This document shows positions 1-7,259 of a stretch of 64,000 bases of DNA, one piece after another. Under the pieces are notes generated by a model. That model searched no databases. It was not told the origin of the DNA and was given only the letters and a program-made list of their open reading frames with translations. Every line of letters begins with the position of its first letter. Positions within the stretch are counted from its first letter, which is position 1. This stretch comes from Blastomonas sp. CACIA14H2. Lineage in GTDB: Bacteria > Pseudomonadota > Alphaproteobacteria > Sphingomonadales > Sphingomonadaceae. Position numbers and translations under genes: made by a program. The stretch is from the NCBI GenBank assembly GCA_000503195.1, contig AYSC01000015.1:1-64000 (forward strand). Direction: 5' to 3'.

Positions 1-19
1 TCACGCCACAGAGAAGAGG

Positions 20-80
20 ATACCCCTCCACCACCACGCTTTGCGTGGCGGTCCCCCTCCCCTTGCAGGGGAGGATTTGG
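20..80. repeat. Sphingomonad-type extragenic repeat unit (edge copy)
   Basis: The stretch downstream of pntAA reads as two successive small hairpins: CCACGC-TTT-GCGTGG, then a C-rich tract, then CCCCT-TGC-AGGGG. The same layout (cccctcc, hairpin, ggtccccctcc, hairpin, ggggagg) recurs at 22976-23013 and 24389-24442. No gene was seen in bases 1-93. The matching inverted partner, if there is one, lies left of the window. Confidence 0.6.
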
Positions 81-93
81 GACCACGCTAGCT

Positions 94-1221
94 TCACCCC
101 AGCAACCTCTCGCTGACGACCTTGCCGCCCATGGTCACGCGGACGCCCTGGACGATCTCGTCGTCGTCGGGGAAGACAGGGGCTTTCGCTTCCTTGTCCC
201 AGAAGGCCGAGAAGAAGTTGAACAGGTTGCGCGCGAACAGCGCCGAGGCGTCGGTGGCGAGGCGCGAGGGCACGTTGCGGTGACCGACGATCTTCACGCC
301 GTGCCTGACGACGATCTCGCCGGCTACGGCACCTTCGACATTGCCGCCCTGCTCCACCGCCAGATCGACGATGACGCTGCCCGGCTTCATGCTGGCAATC
401 TGCGCGTCGGAAATCAGGCGCGGCGCGGGTCGGCCCGGGATCAGCGCGGTGGTGATGACGATGTCCTGCTTGGCGATATGCGACGAGACCAGCTCGGCCT
501 GCGCCGCCTTGTACTCGTCGGACATTTCGGTGGCATAGCCGCCCGCGCCCTCGCCCTCGATCCCCGCGACATTCTCGACGAAGATCGGCTTGGCGCCGAG
601 CGACTGGATCTGTTCCTTGGTGGCAGAGCGGACGTCGGTCGCCGAAACTTGCGCGCCCAGACGGCGTGCGGTCGCGATCGCCTGAAGCCCGGCCACGCCC
701 ACGCCCATGATGAACACCTTGGCGGCGGACACGGTGCCCGCAGCGGTCATCATCATCGGGAAGGCCTTACCATATTCGGCCGCGCCGTCGATCACCGCCT
801 TGTAGCCCGCAAGGTTCGATTGCGAGGACAGGATGTCCATCGACTGGGCGCGGGTGATGCGCGGCATGAATTCGAGCGCCAGCGCCTGGAAGCCTGCCGC
901 CGCATAGGCATCGATCCGGGCACGCTCGCCGAACGGATTGAGCGAGGCGGCGATCATCGCGCCGGGCTTGGCCCCGGCAAGGCTGGCGGGATCGGGCCCC
1001 TGGACGCCGAAAATGATATCCGCATCGCCGAGAACCTCGGCGCGCGAACCCACGCTGGCACCGGCGGCGGCGAAATCCGCGTCCGAAATCGACGCAAATT
1101 CGCCCGCACCGGTTTCCACCGCCACGGTCGCTCCCAATCCGATGAACTTCTTGACGGTTTCAGCGCTTGCCGAAACGCGCCGTTCGCCCGATGCCTGCTC
1201 CTTGAGGACCGCGATCTTCAT
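94..1221 (-). CDS. pntAA: NAD(P) transhydrogenase subunit alpha part 1 (PntAA)
   Basis: This is the NAD(H)-binding domain I of the proton-translocating transhydrogenase, which moves hydride between NADH and NADP+ at the inner membrane. The 375 residues start with MKIAVLKEQASGERRVSAS, typical of the AlaDH/PNT N-terminal fold. A Rossmann segment (VFIMGVGVAGLQAIATARR) lies near residue 170. The protein ends after the domain I region and has no membrane segments, which fits the split alphaproteobacterial arrangement of PntAA, PntAB and PntB. The other subunits should lie to the left of the window. The small oxidase gene upstream is 11 bp away and probably co-transcribed. Confidence 0.95.
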   Translation of the reverse strand: MKIAVLKEQASGERRVSASAETVKKFIGLGATVAVETGAGEFASISDADFAAAGASVGSRAEVLGDADIIFGVQGPDPASLAGAKPGAMIAASLNPFGERARIDAYAAAGFQALALEFMPRITRAQSMDILSSQSNLAGYKAVIDGAAEYGKAFPMMMTAAGTVSAAKVFIMGVGVAGLQAIATARRLGAQVSATDVRSATKEQIQSLGAKPIFVENVAGIEGEGAGGYATEMSDEYKAAQAELVSSHIAKQDIVITTALIPGRPAPRLISDAQIASMKPGSVIVDLAVEQGGNVEGAVAGEIVVRHGVKIVGHRNVPSRLATDASALFARNLFNFFSAFWDKEAKAPVFPDDDEIVQGVRVTMGGKVVSERLLG

Positions 1222-1232
1222 GCCGCCGCCGG

Positions 1233-1364
1233 TCAGCTGGCGATGAGAACGACGACAAACGCCGTCACCATCGCCGCCACGATCGTGCCGGTCTTCAGCA
1301 GGCCCATGAAGCCTTCATAGGTTTGCTTGGCATATTCGATGTTGTTGGACGTATCGTTGGCCAT
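1233..1364 (-). CDS. aa3-type cytochrome c oxidase subunit IV-like small membrane protein
   Basis: This 43-residue gene reads MANDTSNNIEYAKQTYEGFM followed by one hydrophobic segment (about residues 24-42). The short polar N-terminus, the YAKQTYEGF segment and the single membrane span match the bacterial aa3-type cytochrome c oxidase subunit IV family (COX4_pro_2). In sphingomonads a gene of this family is commonly found just upstream of pntAA, as here. Its exact role in the oxidase is not established. It may serve mainly as a small accessory subunit. The stop is 11 bp from the pntAA start. Confidence 0.85.
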   Translation of the reverse strand: MANDTSNNIEYAKQTYEGFMGLLKTGTIVAAMVTAFVVVLIAS

Positions 1365-1499
1365 GGTCAGAGCCTTCCCCGTTATTGGTGCCGAAGTTGA
1401 TATCGGTTCGCCTTAACCGAATGCCGGGTGTCGCTCAATCCCGCAAGCTTCAAATCGCTAGGCCCGTCCCAAGCTTAGCTTTAATGGGGTTTTTACCAC

Positions 1500-2957
1500 A
1501 TGCCGTTAAGCATGGCGGCGATGGCCAAGGAACGCACAGACGCAGACCAGCAGATCCGCCGGGTAATGCTGATCGATAACGAACCGGCGCAATGCCGTCT
1601 GGTCGCAGCGCTTGCGGCCAAGGCCGGCTGGCGCACGGTGTTCGCGCACGATTCGGAAACCGCGATCGCGATGCTCGGCACGCAGGAAGGGATGATGCTC
1701 GATGCGATCATCCTCGACCAATGGGTGCCCGGCGACGAAGCGGCCGAACTCATCAAGGAACTGAAGTCGCGCCGCCCTGCGCTTCCCATCCTGATGCTGA
1801 CCACCAGCACCTCGCCGCTGCTCGCGGTCGAGGCGATGCGCGCGGGTGCCACCGATTACCTCATCAAGCCGATCGCGCCCGACAGGCTCGTCGCCGCGCT
1901 CAACGCCGCGGCGCGCAAGGACGATGCCGACGAGCTGCGCCCGCTGACCGAAAAGATCGCCGCTCCGCTCGATTTCGACGAGATGATCGGCTCCTCACCG
2001 CGCTTCCGTGCCGCGCTCGCGATCGCTGCCAAGTCGGCGCGCACGCACACGCCGGTGCTGATCGAGGGCGAGAGCGGCACCGGCAAGGAAATGATCGCGC
2101 GCGCGATCCATGCCTCCAGCCCGCGTTCCAAGCTGGCGCTGCGGCTCGTGACCTGTGCCGGCGCATCGAGCGGGCAGATCGAATCGCAGCTCTTCGGGCA
2201 TGAGCGCGGCGCCTTTCCCGGTGCGTTCGACCGGCATGTCGGCATCATCCAGCGGGTCGAGGGCGGCACGCTGTTCATCGACGAGATCGACCAGTTGCCG
2301 CTCGAATCGCAGGCCAAGCTCGCCGATGCGATCCGCTCGGGCGAAGTGCGTCCGCTGGGCGCGCGGCACGGCTTCCGCTGCGACGTGCGCTTCATCTGCG
2401 CGAGCAACGCGCCGCTCAAGCCGATGGTCGAGGAAGGCACGTTCCGCGAGGACCTGTTCTTCGCGATCGCGCCGGTGCAGATCACCATTCCCGCGCTGCG
2501 CGATCGGTCGAGCGACATTCCTGCGCTGGTCCGCCATTTCCTCGCGCGCATTGCCGAGCAGCCTGGCCTTCGCGGCCTGGGTATAACCGACGAGGCGCTG
2601 TCGCTGCTCTCGAGCTATGACTGGCCGGGCAATGTCCGCCAGCTGCAGAACGCGCTCTTCCGCGCCGCGATCTTCTGCGATGGCGATGCACTGACCACGG
2701 CGGAATTTCCGCAGCTGACCACCATGCTGGGCGAAGAGGAGCCGCGCCGCACCTCGTCGCCGCACGACGGTATCGGCATCACGCTCTATGCCGATGACGG
2801 CAATCTGCGCCCGCTCGAGGAGATCGAGGCGGACGTGATCCGGCTGGCCATTGGCCATTACCGTGGACGCATGACCGAGGTCGCGCGGCGTCTGGGCATC
2901 GGGCGCTCCACGCTCTACCGCAAGCTGACCGAGCTCGGCATCGACAACGCTGCCTGA
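1500..2957 (+). CDS. NtrC-type response regulator (REC, AAA+, Fis HTH) with variant GAFPGA loop
   Basis: The 485-residue protein has three domains. A receiver domain spans about residues 20-135, with phospho-acceptor Asp73 in ILDQW, conserved Thr in MLTTST and Lys in YLIKP. A sigma-54-type AAA+ domain spans about 160-390, with Walker A GESGTGKE, Walker B GGTLFIDEID, sensor region FREDLFF and WPGNVRQLQN. A Fis-type helix-turn-helix lies at the end (MTEVARRLGIGRSTLYRKL). The sigma-54-contacting GAFTGA loop is GAFPGA at residues 237-242, with Pro240 replacing the key Thr. No sensor kinase lies next to it. The gene is divergent from the coxIV-pntAA pair across 135 bp. ATG codons at 1512 and 1521 are alternative starts. 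Confidence 0.9.
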   Translation: MPLSMAAMAKERTDADQQIRRVMLIDNEPAQCRLVAALAAKAGWRTVFAHDSETAIAMLGTQEGMMLDAIILDQWVPGDEAAELIKELKSRRPALPILMLTTSTSPLLAVEAMRAGATDYLIKPIAPDRLVAALNAAARKDDADELRPLTEKIAAPLDFDEMIGSSPRFRAALAIAAKSARTHTPVLIEGESGTGKEMIARAIHASSPRSKLALRLVTCAGASSGQIESQLFGHERGAFPGAFDRHVGIIQRVEGGTLFIDEIDQLPLESQAKLADAIRSGEVRPLGARHGFRCDVRFICASNAPLKPMVEEGTFREDLFFAIAPVQITIPALRDRSSDIPALVRHFLARIAEQPGLRGLGITDEALSLLSSYDWPGNVRQLQNALFRAAIFCDGDALTTAEFPQLTTMLGEEEPRRTSSPHDGIGITLYADDGNLRPLEEIEADVIRLAIGHYRGRMTEVARRLGIGRSTLYRKLTELGIDNAA

Positions 2958-3010
2958 CCGGGGGCATTTCCCCCTTCCCTGCACCGGCACAGGCTCATAA
3001 GAGCGGTCGC

Positions 3011-4780
3011 ATGACCCGCGATCCGCTCGACGTGCTGCACGAGACCTTCGGCTTTTCCGCCTTTCGCGGGGTGCAGGAGCAGGTGGTCACGCGCGTACTC
3101 GCGCGGCAGAACACGCTGGCAATCATGCCCACGGGCGCGGGCAAGTCGCTCTTCTATCAGCTTCCCGCCGTGGCGCTCGATGGCTGCTGCGTCGTCGTCT
3201 CGCCGCTGATCGCGCTGATGCACGACCAGTTGCGCGCTGCGCAGGCGCTCGGCATCCGCGCCGCTAGCCTCACCTCGGTCGATGCCGACTGGCAGGAAAC
3301 GCAGGACCGGTTCCGCGCGGGCGAGCTCGACCTGCTCTACGTCGCGCCCGAGCGGGCCAGTTCGGAAGGGTTTCGCAGCCTGCTGGGCCGCGCGCCGATC
3401 GCGCTGTTCGCGATCGACGAAGCGCATTGCGTTTCCGAATGGGGGCATGATTTCCGCCCCGATTACCGGCTGCTGCGGCCGCTGCTCGACAGCTTCCCTG
3501 ATTGCCCGCGGCTCGCGCTGACCGCCACGGCAGATGCGCACACGCGCGAGGACATCCTCAAGCAGCTCGGCATCGCCCCCGATGGCATGGTGATCGCCGG
3601 ATTCGACCGGCCCAATATCCGCTATGCGGTGCACCCGCGCGACGGCCTGACCCGGCAGATCGGCGATCTCGTCGCGGCCAATCCCGGCCCCGGCATCGTC
3701 TATGCACAGACTCGCGCGGGGACCGAGAAGCTCGCCGAACAGCTGGGCCGCGATGGCCGCCGCCCGGTGCGCGCCTACCATGCCGGGATGCCGCCCGAGG
3801 AACGCCGCGCCAACCAGGACGCGTTCATCGCCAGCGAGGACATGGTGATGGTCGCCACGGTGGCCTTCGGCATGGGCATCGACAAGCCCGATGTGCGCTT
3901 CGTCGTGCATGCCGGCCTCCCCAAGTCGATCGAGGGCTATTATCAGGAATCGGGCCGCGCGGGCCGCGACGGCGAGCCGGCAGAGGCGCATCTGTTCTGG
4001 GGCGCGGAGGATTTCATCCGCGCGCGCATGCGGATCGGCGAAATCGAGCCCGAGCGCCAAGCGGGCGAGCGCGCGCGTATCGCGGCGCTGGGCGCGCTGG
4101 TCGAGACCGGCGGATGCCGCCGCGCGGTGCTGCTGCGCCATTTCGGCGAGAGCCCGGCGGAAACCTGCGGCAATTGCGACAATTGCCTGAGCCCCCCCGA
4201 CAGCGTCGATGCAACCCAGACTGCGCGCAAGCTGCTCTCTGCCGTTTACCGCACCGGGCAGAGCTTTGGCCTCGGCCATGTCGAGGCGGTGCTGCGCGGG
4301 CAGAATACCGACAAGATCCAGCAGCGCGGGCATGACCGGCTCTCGGTCTTCGGCATCGTCGATGGCGAAGAGGCGCTGCTGATCAAGCCGGTCGCGCGCG
4401 CGTTGCAGGTGCGCGATGCGCTGGCGACCAACGAGCATGGCGGGCTAATGCTGGGGCCCGAGGCGCGCGCGATCCTGCGCGACGAGGTGCAATTGCCGCT
4501 GGTCCTGCCGGCCAAGCGTGCGCGACGCGGTCGGCGCGGCAGCGATGCGGTCAATCCGGTGAGCAATCCCTTGTTCGAGGCCTTGCGCGCCTGCCGCCGC
4601 GATCTCGCGCTCGAGGCCGGGGTCCCGCCCTATGTGATCTTCCATGACAGCACGCTGCGCGAAATGACCGAGCGCCTGCCGCAGAGCTTGGACGCGCTGT
4701 CGCGGATTTCGGGCGTCGGCACGCGCAAGCTCGAGGCCTATGGCGACGCGTTCCTTCGCGTGCTGCGCGAGCACGGCTGA
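3011..4780 (+). CDS. recQ: ATP-dependent DNA helicase RecQ
   Basis: This is a 3'-5' DNA helicase of recombination and replication-fork repair. The 589 residues have the normal RecQ architecture. The helicase core holds Walker A MPTGAGKS (Lys45), the DEAH box near residue 137, motif III TATA and motif VI QESGRAGRDG. It is followed by the zinc-binding segment ETCGNCDNCLSPP, a winged-helix RQC region and a C-terminal HRDC domain with the SGVGTRKLEAYG motif. The length fits E. coli RecQ (about 610). It starts 53 bp after the response-regulator stop, on the same strand. No sign of degradation was seen. Confidence 0.95.
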   Translation: MTRDPLDVLHETFGFSAFRGVQEQVVTRVLARQNTLAIMPTGAGKSLFYQLPAVALDGCCVVVSPLIALMHDQLRAAQALGIRAASLTSVDADWQETQDRFRAGELDLLYVAPERASSEGFRSLLGRAPIALFAIDEAHCVSEWGHDFRPDYRLLRPLLDSFPDCPRLALTATADAHTREDILKQLGIAPDGMVIAGFDRPNIRYAVHPRDGLTRQIGDLVAANPGPGIVYAQTRAGTEKLAEQLGRDGRRPVRAYHAGMPPEERRANQDAFIASEDMVMVATVAFGMGIDKPDVRFVVHAGLPKSIEGYYQESGRAGRDGEPAEAHLFWGAEDFIRARMRIGEIEPERQAGERARIAALGALVETGGCRRAVLLRHFGESPAETCGNCDNCLSPPDSVDATQTARKLLSAVYRTGQSFGLGHVEAVLRGQNTDKIQQRGHDRLSVFGIVDGEEALLIKPVARALQVRDALATNEHGGLMLGPEARAILRDEVQLPLVLPAKRARRGRRGSDAVNPVSNPLFEALRACRRDLALEAGVPPYVIFHDSTLREMTERLPQSLDALSRISGVGTRKLEAYGDAFLRVLREHG

Positions 4781-4784
4781 ACTA

Positions 4785-4811
4785 TTGACAGCCATAGTGT
4801 CAAATTATAGC
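4785..4811. promoter_or_regulatory. Inverted-repeat operator overlapping a sigma-70-like promoter (site A)
   Basis: TTGACA (4785-4790), 7 bases, TGTCAA (4798-4803) is a perfect 6+6 inverted repeat that starts 5 bases after the recQ stop. The left arm is also a consensus -35 box. TATAGC at 4806-4811 is a possible -10 with a short 15-bp spacer. It lies 43 bp before the DUF1330 ATG. Two related repeats occur before the sulfatase genes (9960-9978 and 11826-11844). It is read as the operator of the TetR encoded at 5361. That link is inferred. Confidence 0.5.
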
Positions 4812-4845
4812 CTTTCGGGCCTAACCATGCCGAGAAGATAGCATC

Positions 4846-5328
4846 ATGCCCCAGCCCTTCACCGTCTTGAACGAAGTCTTTCCGGGCAAGCCGGAAACGC
4901 TGGCGGGGATGATGCAGCCGGGGCCGGACGGGCCGATCTTCATGATCAACCTGCTCAAGTTCAAGGAAAAGGCGGAATACGAGGACGGGCGCGAGACCGA
5001 TCTGACCGGGCGCGAGGCCTATATGATCTATGGCCGCGCGGTGTCGCAGTTGCTGCCCAAGTTCGGGGGCGTGGCGATGTTCGTTGCTGATGTGACCTTC
5101 CTCTCGCTCGGACAGGTCGGCGAGCTGTGGGACGAGGTCGCCATCGGCGTCTATCCGAAGCGCGCGGACATGGTCCGCATGTCGATGTCGGACGAATGGC
5201 GCGAAATCGCAGTGCACCGCAGCGCCGGACTCGACGGCCAGCTCAATATCGAGACCGTGCTGTCCGAAGAGGGAAAGAACATGCCCTGGATTCAGCAGAT
5301 CCTGTCGATGGTCGGCCCCAAGGGGTGA
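4846..5328 (+). CDS. DUF1330 domain-containing protein
   Basis: The 160-residue soluble protein contains MINLLKFKEKAEYEDG and AYMIYGRAVSQLLPKFGG, the pattern of the DUF1330 family, which has a ferredoxin-like alpha/beta fold related to dimeric alpha-beta barrel proteins. No signal peptide or membrane span is visible. The family has no established reaction. It is the first gene after operator site A and is followed 32 bp later by a TetR gene on the same strand, so it is probably part of the regulon that includes the sulfatases downstream. The specific function is unknown. Confidence 0.8.
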   Translation: MPQPFTVLNEVFPGKPETLAGMMQPGPDGPIFMINLLKFKEKAEYEDGRETDLTGREAYMIYGRAVSQLLPKFGGVAMFVADVTFLSLGQVGELWDEVAIGVYPKRADMVRMSMSDEWREIAVHRSAGLDGQLNIETVLSEEGKNMPWIQQILSMVGPKG

Positions 5329-5336
5329 CATAGGCT
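5325..5336. promoter_or_regulatory. Half-site resembling the sulfatase-region operator
   Basis: GTGACATAGGCT overlaps the DUF1330 stop codon 25 bp before the TetR ATG. It matches the left arm and spacer of the operators at 9960 and 11826 (TGnCAnAGGCT), but the right arm is not conserved. If real, it would allow autoregulation of the TetR gene. Confidence 0.25.
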
Positions 5337-5360
5337 CATCATGGGGATAATGCGTTTTAC

Positions 5361-5945
5361 ATGACCACAACAGCCCCTGCCCGCCATCCCGATGGCCGCA
5401 AACAACGCAGTGAACGCAGCCGCCAGGCAATCGTCGATGCCATGCTCGAGATCATCATGGGCGGAAAGATGGAACCGAGCGCCGCCGAAGTCGCCGAGAA
5501 GGCGGGGGTCAGCGCGCGCACCGTATTCCGGCATTTCGAGGAAATGGACAGCCTTTACAGCGAGATGACCGAACGGTTCGAGGCCGAGATCATGCCGATC
5601 ATCCAGCAGCCCTTCACCGGTGAGGGCTGGCGCGCGCAGCTCGACCAGCTGCTCGAGCGCCGCGCGATGATCTACGAGCGGGTGATGCCGGTGAAGATCG
5701 CAGCGAGCATCCGCCGGTTCAGCTCGGACTATCTGATGCTGAACTACGAACGCTTCATCCATCTCGAGCGCACCGGGCTCGAAGGCGTATTGCCCGAGGC
5801 GATCCGCCGCAATGCGACGCTGTTTTCGGCGATCGAGATGTGCGCGGGCTTCCAGACCTGGCGGCGGTTGCGCCAGGATCAGGGGCTGAGTACCGCCCAG
5901 GCCGCCGATGTCGTCCGGCTGACGGTTTCACGGCTGGTGGGCTGA
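5361..5945 (+). CDS. TetR/AcrR family transcriptional regulator
   Basis: The 194-residue protein has an N-terminal TetR DNA-binding domain (about residues 18-65) with the recognition region AEVAEKAGVSARTVFRHFEEMDSL. It is followed by an all-helical ligand-binding domain with no further recognisable motif. It lies between the DUF1330 gene and the FGE gene, whose TTG start is 2 bp after this stop. TetR proteins usually bind short palindromes near their own operon. The 6+6 inverted repeat at 4785 and its relatives before both sulfatases are the obvious candidates. The inducing ligand is unknown; a sulfate ester or its product would fit the context. Confidence 0.9.
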   Translation: MTTTAPARHPDGRKQRSERSRQAIVDAMLEIIMGGKMEPSAAEVAEKAGVSARTVFRHFEEMDSLYSEMTERFEAEIMPIIQQPFTGEGWRAQLDQLLERRAMIYERVMPVKIAASIRRFSSDYLMLNYERFIHLERTGLEGVLPEAIRRNATLFSAIEMCAGFQTWRRLRQDQGLSTAQAADVVRLTVSRLVG

Positions 5946-5947
5946 CC

Positions 5948-6883
5948 TTGCAGCGCGGGTGGTTGTCTGTCGGGATCGTCCTGCTGGCGACCATCGCGGC
6001 ATGCAGCCCGGAAGCCGAGCCACACAAGGCGCCGCAACGGCTGGCCGGGCGGGAATGTCTTGCCAAGGCGTTCGAGCAGGGCAGATTCATCGCCCTGCCC
6101 TCGGGGTCCTATGTCAAGGGCGCCGACCCGCTCTATCCCGAAGAGCGCCCGTCCATGCGGCTGAGGGTCGAAGGTTTCGCGATCCAGGCGCACGAGGTCA
6201 CCAACGACCAGTTCGCCGCTTTCGTCAAGGCGACCGGCTATCTCACCGAGGCTGAAAGGGCCGCCACCAGCACCGACCCGCAGGCCGGATCTGCGGTGTT
6301 TGCGCGCGACGCGAAGGGCATGAACGGACGCTGGGTGCTGCGCAGGGGCGCAACCTGGCGAGCGCCCGAGGGCGCGGGCTCCAGCATCGCGGGCAAGGGC
6401 CGTCATCCGGTGGTGCATGTGACGTTGGCCGATGCGCGCGCCTATGCGAGCTGGGCGGGAGGTCGGCTGCCGACCGAGGAGGAGTGGGAATATGCCGCGA
6501 GCAGCGGCCTGCCCGATCCCGCCAATCGTTTTTCCGGCGCGGTCGATGACAAAGGCATACCGCGCGCCAATCACTGGCAGGGCGTTTTCCCGGTCAGGGA
6601 CGAAGGCAAGGACGGTTTTTCGGGCACGGCACCTGCGGGATGCTTCCCCGCCGATCGCAATGGGGTGCACGATCTGATCGGCAATGTCTGGGAATGGACC
6701 GACAGCCCGGTGGACGATGGTCACATGATCATCAAGGGCGGCAGCTGGCTGTGCGCGGCGAATTTCTGCGCGCGCTATCGCCCCGCCGCGCGCCAGCCGC
6801 AGGAGAATGACTTCTCCTCGAACCATATTGGCTTCCGCATCATCCGCGACGCCGCAGCGCCAGCGCCAGCAACAGCGCGATGA
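5948..6883 (+). CDS. Formylglycine-generating enzyme (sulfatase-modifying factor), predicted lipoprotein
   Basis: FGE family proteins oxidise the CxPxR cysteine of sulfatases to the catalytic formylglycine. The protein has the FGE-sulfatase fold signatures VEGFAIQAHEVTNDQFAAF, GGRLPTEEEWEYAA, NVWEWT and GGSWLC. Cys269 and Cys274 (C-x4-C before ARYRPAAR) correspond to the active-site cysteine pair of true FGE, so this is more than a fold relative. A TTG start 2 bp after the TetR stop gives 311 residues and places a lipoprotein-like signal (hydrophobic run ending TIAAC, Cys19) at the N-terminus. No ATG lies near that point, and the longer frame from 5840 runs through the TetR gene. Two Cys-type sulfatases lie within 5 kb. 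The 3' end overlaps the next convergent gene by 44 bp. Confidence 0.88.
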   Translation: MQRGWLSVGIVLLATIAACSPEAEPHKAPQRLAGRECLAKAFEQGRFIALPSGSYVKGADPLYPEERPSMRLRVEGFAIQAHEVTNDQFAAFVKATGYLTEAERAATSTDPQAGSAVFARDAKGMNGRWVLRRGATWRAPEGAGSSIAGKGRHPVVHVTLADARAYASWAGGRLPTEEEWEYAASSGLPDPANRFSGAVDDKGIPRANHWQGVFPVRDEGKDGFSGTAPAGCFPADRNGVHDLIGNVWEWTDSPVDDGHMIIKGGSWLCAANFCARYRPAARQPQENDFSSNHIGFRIIRDAAAPAPATAR

Positions 6884-7259
6884 TCGGGACCGCCACGAGC
6901 ACGGCATAGCTTTCGGGCGGGTGATGATCGCCGGGCTTGAGCACCCAGAAGCTCAGGGCATGCAGCGTCTTTTCGAGCAGCAGCAGCGCGAGCGCCAGCG
7001 GCACCAGCGCGCGATAGCGAAGGCCGATGGCGAGCATCATGAGCCCCCAGGCGATCTGGGTCGCCCCGGCCCAGGCGAACATCGACACCGTCCGCGATGC
7101 GTCGCGCGACAGATCGATGCCGGCGATGACCCCTCCCCCGCCATCGGGCAGGAATACATGGATCATGCCGGGGATCACCGCGAGAACCCCGCACAGCAGC
7201 AGGAACCGCGACGAAGCCGAGGCTGCCACCGGCTCGGACTTTGGTAGCAGCGCGGCCAT
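6840..7259 (-). CDS. Small four-span membrane protein, unknown function
   Basis: The 139-residue protein is almost entirely hydrophobic, with about four membrane spans (residues near 18-36, 62-82, 84-104 and 114-134) and an Arg-rich C-terminus. No family was recognised. Its ATG overlaps the stop of the sulfatase upstream by one base (ATGA arrangement), which implies translational coupling and a shared function. It is the last gene of the GST-sulfatase operon. Its 3' end overlaps the convergent FGE gene by 44 bp, which is an unusually long tail-to-tail overlap. Confidence 0.75.
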   Translation of the reverse strand: MAALLPKSEPVAASASSRFLLLCGVLAVIPGMIHVFLPDGGGGVIAGIDLSRDASRTVSMFAWAGATQIAWGLMMLAIGLRYRALVPLALALLLLEKTLHALSFWVLKPGDHHPPESYAVLVAVPIIALLLALALRRRG

